Origin: Dyadobacter sp. 50-39
GTDB taxonomy: Bacteria > Bacteroidota > Bacteroidia > Cytophagales > Spirosomataceae
Assembly (NCBI GenBank): GCA_001898145.1
Contig: MKSR01000019.1
Span: forward strand, 62,001-126,000
DNA length: 64,000 nucleotides
Reading direction: 5' to 3'
Shown here: positions 60,802 through 64,000 of the stretch, in pieces
Numbering within the stretch: the first letter of the stretch is position 1
How the letters are laid out: the number at the start of each line of letters is the position of its first letter
Position numbers and translations under genes: made by a program
Notes under the pieces: model-generated
Seen by the model: the letters and a program-made list of their open reading frames with translations, nothing else
The model's database searches: none
What the model was told of the DNA's origin: nothing

Positions 60802-60809
60802 TACCTTTG
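60802..60809 (+). promoter_or_regulatory. -7 box immediately upstream of the hemE start codon
   Basis: TACCTTTG matches TAnnTTTG exactly and ends 4 bases before the hemE ATG at 60814; TTG at 60783-60785 could serve as -33 element with a 16-base spacer. A transcript starting here would have almost no leader. Confidence 0.6.
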
Positions 60810-60813
60810 CCGC

Positions 60814-61842
60814 ATGAATCTGAAAAATGACCTTTTGCTTCGGGCGGCGCGGGGGGAGAAGACCGAACGCACGCCTGTTTGGATGATGCGCCAGGCCGGA
60901 CGCATCCTTGCAGAATACCGGGCCGTTCGCGAGAAGGCCGGAAGTTTTATCAACCTTGCTACTACGCCTGAAATGGCAGCAGAAGTGACCCTGCAACCTG
61001 TTGATTTGCTGGGCGTGGATGCTGCCATTATATTTTCCGACATTCTGGTAATCCCCGAGGCTATGGGATTGCCTTACGAAATGGTGGAACAGCGCGGACC
61101 GGTTTTCCCATCGACAGTGCATTCGTTGGAAGATCTTCAAAAACTGCACATTGCCGAGCCGGAAACGGATTTGAAATACGTACTGGATGCCATCAAAATC
61201 ACCAAGGAGGGCCTCGCAGGCCGCGTACCGCTGATCGGCTTCGCGGGTGCTCCGTTCACGATTTTCTGCTACATGACGGAAGGAAAAGGCTCCAAGACGT
61301 TCTCGGTAGCCAAAAAGCATTTGTACGCCGATCCTCAGTTTTCACATACATTATTACAACAAATCACCGACAGCACGATCGCTTACCTGAAAGCGCAGAT
61401 CGCGGCGGGTGCGGATATCGTACAGCTTTTTGACTCCTGGGCCGGCATTCTGTCGCCAGAGCAGTACCGCGTGTTTTCGCTACCTTATATTAAACAGATT
61501 TGCGATGCGATTACCGAAGTACCGGTAACCGTTTTTGCCAAAGGTGCATTCTTTGCGCGGAAGGAAATCGGGGAGCTGAGCTGCTCGGTAGTGGGCCTCG
61601 ACTGGAATATGGATATCGCCGAATCGCGTGCGCTCATCCCGGACAAAACATTGCAGGGAAACCTCGATCCATGCGTGCTGTACTCTTCCTATGATCAGAT
61701 CCGGGCGGAAGTGAAGAAAATGGTCGGCCAGTTCGGGACGCAGCGATACATTGCCAACCTCGGTCACGGCGTGTACCCAGACACCGATCCCGACAAAGTA
61801 CGGTGCTTCATCGAGGCGGTAAAAGAGTACTCTTCCCTTTAA
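60814..61842 (+). CDS. hemE: Uroporphyrinogen decarboxylase
   Basis: 342 residues, the usual length. N-terminal substrate motif [17 protein letters not shown], the [26 protein letters not shown] block, [19 protein letters not shown], and the C-terminal [15 protein letters not shown]. It removes four carboxyl groups from uroporphyrinogen III to give coproporphyrinogen III in haem synthesis. Other hem genes are not visible. It lies 27 bases after the thiamine receptor but has its own promoter box, so it may be read independently of thiamine status. Confidence 0.97.
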   Translation: MNLKNDLLLRAARGEKTERTPVWMMRQAGRILAEYRAVREKAGSFINLATTPEMAAEVTLQPVDLLGVDAAIIFSDILVIPEAMGLPYEMVEQRGPVFPSTVHSLEDLQKLHIAEPETDLKYVLDAIKITKEGLAGRVPLIGFAGAPFTIFCYMTEGKGSKTFSVAKKHLYADPQFSHTLLQQITDSTIAYLKAQIAAGADIVQLFDSWAGILSPEQYRVFSLPYIKQICDAITEVPVTVFAKGAFFARKEIGELSCSVVGLDWNMDIAESRALIPDKTLQGNLDPCVLYSSYDQIRAEVKKMVGQFGTQRYIANLGHGVYPDTDPDKVRCFIEAVKEYSSL

Positions 61843-61844
61843 AT

Positions 61845-62366
61845 ATGGCTGCTCAAAATAAATGCGTATTCCTCGACCGTGACGGAGTACTGAACGAGGA
61901 TTGCCCCGATTATCTGTACAAGCTGGAAGAATTGGTGATTCCGGAAGGTGTAGCCGAAGCATTGCGCATACTCAAAGATGCCGGCTATCTGCTGATCGTG
62001 ATCACCAACCAGGCGGGTATCGCCAAAGGGCTGTACACCGCTGATAACGTGTACGCTATCCACGAAGCCATGCAGGAAGTTTCGGATAACGCGCTCGACG
62101 ACCTGTATTTCTCACCTTACCATCCGGCCTATTCGGGCAACTCATTGTCACGAAAACCTGGTTCACTGTTAATTGAGAAAGCAATGGCCAAATACGCTAT
62201 CGATCCCGCGCAATCGTGGATGATCGGCGACCGGGACAGGGATATGGAAGCGGGAAAGAATGTGGGTTTGAAAACGGTTCATATCATCCCGAATGCAGAA
62301 GAATCGACGGGAGATTATGCCGCTGTGAATTTGCTGGAAGCCGCCAGGCTGATATTGCAGCAGTAA
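61845..62366 (+). CDS. gmhB: D,D-heptose 1,7-bisphosphate phosphatase (HAD-IIIA)
   Basis: 173 residues from the ATG at 61845. HAD motifs: CVFLDRDGVLNEDCPDY (nucleophile and acid Asp), LIVITNQAGIAKGLY, and SWMIGDRDRDMEAGKNVG. It dephosphorylates heptose 1,7-bisphosphate in the pathway to ADP-heptose for lipopolysaccharide. The upstream ATG at 61803 would overlap hemE and adds no conserved residue. It starts 2 bases after the hemE stop, so the two are cotranscribed. Histidinol phosphatase-like relatives are the alternative. Confidence 0.93.
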   Translation: MAAQNKCVFLDRDGVLNEDCPDYLYKLEELVIPEGVAEALRILKDAGYLLIVITNQAGIAKGLYTADNVYAIHEAMQEVSDNALDDLYFSPYHPAYSGNSLSRKPGSLLIEKAMAKYAIDPAQSWMIGDRDRDMEAGKNVGLKTVHIIPNAEESTGDYAAVNLLEAARLILQQ

Positions 62367-62367
62367 A

Positions 62368-62496
62368 CTAAGCTTTTACTACCGGTGCAGGCTGGGTTTT
62401 CTGTACGGACCCGTAAGCAGGACAGGCATGTTTAGTGCAGGATGATGCCACCGCCAATGTTCCGCAAACAGCCACGAGAAGTAAGATCTTTTTCAT
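62368..62496 (-). CDS. Tiny lipoprotein (42 residues)
   Basis: A short open frame with ATG at 62496 and TAG at 62368. Sequence starts MKKILLLVAVCGTLAVASSC: a full lipoprotein signal with Cys20 as lipid site; the mature part is only about 23 residues (TKHACPAYGSV and a Pro/Gln/Lys-rich end). Comparable lipoprotein peptides with a C-P-A-Y motif occur in many Bacteroidota, with no known function. A perfect -7 box sits about 30 bases upstream on the same strand, which supports it as a real gene. The stop lies one base after the gmhB stop codon, facing it. Confidence 0.75.
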   Translation of the reverse strand: MKKILLLVAVCGTLAVASSCTKHACPAYGSVQKTQPAPVVKA

Positions 62497-62525
62497 TTTC
62501 CAGTTCGTATAAGATTTTGTCACTA

Positions 62526-62533
62526 CAAAAATA
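62526..62533 (-). promoter_or_regulatory. -7 box of the tiny lipoprotein gene
   Basis: TATTTTTG on the reverse strand matches TAnnTTTG exactly and ends 30 bases before the ATG at 62496. No good -33 element was found. Confidence 0.5.
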
Positions 62534-62607
62534 TAAAATTAAGTTCTTTGAATGAGCGTTTTAGCCTGACTAATAACGAACTCATCCAAAGAACTTTATA
62601 TACGTAA

Positions 62608-64000
62608 TCAGATTTTTGTTTCTGCCAACTCTTCCTCCGGTTCTGCCTGCGGCTTTTCAATTGCGGGCTTACCATCCTGCGCGCCGAAAGGCTCCTCTTT
62701 GAAACCCAGGATCCGCAACATCGAATCGCTGTTCTGCTCGTCGGCGAAAACCCGCGTCGTAATGCGGCCCTCTTCGTCGCGGTCCACCAGCACGTGTTTC
62801 GGTGCGGGGATCAGGCAATGCTGAATGCCCCCGTAACCGCCGAGCGATTCCTGATAAGCGCCCGTGTGGAAGAATCCGATGTATTGCGGTTCGTTATCTT
62901 CGAAAATCGGCATGTACAAGTCGGCACTGTGCATTTCCGAATTATAGAAATCCTGAGAATCGCACGTCAATCCGCCCAGGTTCACCTTTTGGTAAGGGTT
63001 ATCCCAGTTGTTGATCGGCAGCATGATGTATTTCTGGTTCATACCCCACGAATCGGGAAGCTGGGTAATGAACGACCCGTTGATCATGTACCAGAGTTCC
63101 TTGTCGTTTTGAAGCTTTTTATCGATAATTTCGTAAATCACCGCGCCGCTTTCGCCCACGGTGTAACTTCCAAATTCCGTGAAAATATGCGGAACCGGTA
63201 CATTGTTTTTATTACAAATCCACTGAATGTTTTCAATGATTTCGTCGATCATCTGCTGGTAGTCGTAACCCGATTGCAGCGACGTCTGGATCGGCAATCC
63301 GCCGCCGATATCGATTGAATCGAGATCCGGGCAGATCTTCTTCATTTCGCAGTACTTGAACATAAAGCGGGTCAGTTCGCTCCAATAGTAGGCGCTGTCC
63401 TTGATACCGGTATTAATAAAGAAGTGCAGCATTTTGAGTTTGAAACGAGGGTTCGGCTCGATCTTCTCTTTATACAGCTGCTGTACATCATTATAACGTA
63501 TACCCAGGCGCGAAGTGTAGAATGCGAAATTCGGCTCCTCGTCCGTAGCAATGCGCATCCCGAAATGCACCGAATCCGCCGTTACCTGCTGCTCGTACGA
63601 CTCGATTTCTTTGAGGTTATCCAGGATCGGAACCACGTTGAAGCCTTCGTTGATCAGCTCGCTCAGGTATTGCGTGTAGCGCGGCAGCTTGTAGCCATTC
63701 GCGAGAATGTAGGTGCTTTTGTTAACCTTGCCACGGCGGTAAAGCTCCCGGATAATGGGAATATCGAACGCAGATGACGTTTCGATATGGATATTATGCT
63801 TCAAAGCCTCTTCCAGCACAAAGCTGAAATGCGACGATTTCGTGCAATAGCAATAGGTATAGGTGCCTTTGTAGTTATGTCTCTTGAAGGCATTCCGGAA
63901 GAACATGTTTGCATTCTCGATATGTTCCCCGATTTTGGGCAGATAATTGATCTTTAACGGCGTACCATGTTCCTTGATGATATCCATCAGAGGTACATTG
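62608..64000 (-). CDS. speA: Arginine decarboxylase-like PLP enzyme (N-terminus cut by window edge)
   Basis: At least 463 residues of a fold-type III PLP decarboxylase. Catalytic Lys is in YKGTYTYCYCTKSSHF; the diagnostic DSIDIGGGLPIQTS holds the glycine-rich phosphate loop; FGMRIATDEEPNFAFYTSRLGI and LGGLTCDSQDFYN follow. The frame stays open to base 64000 (reading NVPLMDIIKEHGTPLK), and homologues have about 30 further N-terminal residues, so the ATG at 63987 is not the true start. The enzyme makes agmatine for polyamines; diaminopimelate or lysine decarboxylase is a less likely alternative. Confidence 0.85.
   Translation of the reverse strand, partial: NVPLMDIIKEHGTPLKINYLPKIGEHIENANMFFRNAFKRHNYKGTYTYCYCTKSSHFSFVLEEALKHNIHIETSSAFDIPIIRELYRRGKVNKSTYILANGYKLPRYTQYLSELINEGFNVVPILDNLKEIESYEQQVTADSVHFGMRIATDEEPNFAFYTSRLGIRYNDVQQLYKEKIEPNPRFKLKMLHFFINTGIKDSAYYWSELTRFMFKYCEMKKICPDLDSIDIGGGLPIQTSLQSGYDYQQMIDEIIENIQWICNKNNVPVPHIFTEFGSYTVGESGAVIYEIIDKKLQNDKELWYMINGSFITQLPDSWGMNQKYIMLPINNWDNPYQKVNLGGLTCDSQDFYNSEMHSADLYMPIFEDNEPQYIGFFHTGAYQESLGGYGGIQHCLIPAPKHVLVDRDEEGRITTRVFADEQNSDSMLRILGFKEEPFGAQDGKPAIEKPQAEPEEELAETKI

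Overview
The window looks like chromosome of a Bacteroidota member of the Cytophagales, most like Dyadobacter or another Spirosomaceae genus. The basis is a mid-range GC content, many copies of the Bacteroidota -7 promoter box TAnnTTTG, genes without Shine-Dalgarno sites, TonB receptors with an N-terminal carboxypeptidase-like domain, M56/TonB fusion sensors, and small families I associate with Bacteroidota (DUF6934, DUF6787). This is read from gene content and was not tested by any search. I see no rRNA, tRNA, IS element, prophage or CRISPR array.

Layout: 1-10.6 kb holds a YpdA-type reductase (cut by the window edge), pabB-pabC-priA-pyk, and a BlaI repressor followed by two tandem BlaR1-like M56 membrane proteases. 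10.6-13.6 kb holds a Gfo/Idh oxidoreductase, an exbB-exbD pair and a Uma2 protein. 13.7-20.7 kb is a probable metal (copper?) acquisition locus: a small HCDGKC protein, MbnP, the MbnH-type dihaem enzyme, a second HCDGKC protein, a TonB receptor and a PepSY membrane protein. 20.8-30.6 kb is mixed housekeeping and accessory: ffh, a phosphodiesterase, an isolated nuoN, DUF6934 with a 57-residue partner, TraB/GumN, an M28 peptidase and a DUF4160-DUF2442 pair. 30.7-35.7 kb carries typA, glutamate dehydrogenase and a histidine kinase. At 35.74-35.85 kb there is a compact cluster of four DnaA-box-like sites in two inverted pairs. 36.3-39.7 kb is a fatty-acyl-AMP ligase, acyl carrier protein and SLC5-type transporter operon.

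39.7-44.7 kb holds a TetR - quinone reductase - KefG/F-like flavoprotein - KefB-like antiporter operon with a visible promoter and operator, probably an electrophile response. 45.7-48.9 kb is a four-gene operon with 4-base overlaps for making and attaching an amino-deoxy sugar (FdtA/QdtA isomerase, DegT aminotransferase, GT2, methyltransferase). Then come a polytopic membrane protein, an sbcC without sbcD beside it, a GH3-family enzyme, and rocD followed by an S41 protease. 58.2-62.4 kb starts with a TPP riboswitch controlling a TonB receptor (probable thiamine uptake), then hemE and gmhB. The right edge cuts an arginine decarboxylase.

Most interesting for follow-up: the MbnP/MbnH/HCDGKC locus, the DnaA-box cluster, the TetR-Kef module, the double BlaI-type operator, the DUF6934 plus small-ORF pair, the FAAL-ACP-transporter operon, and a GC-rich palindromic repeat present at two distant sites.
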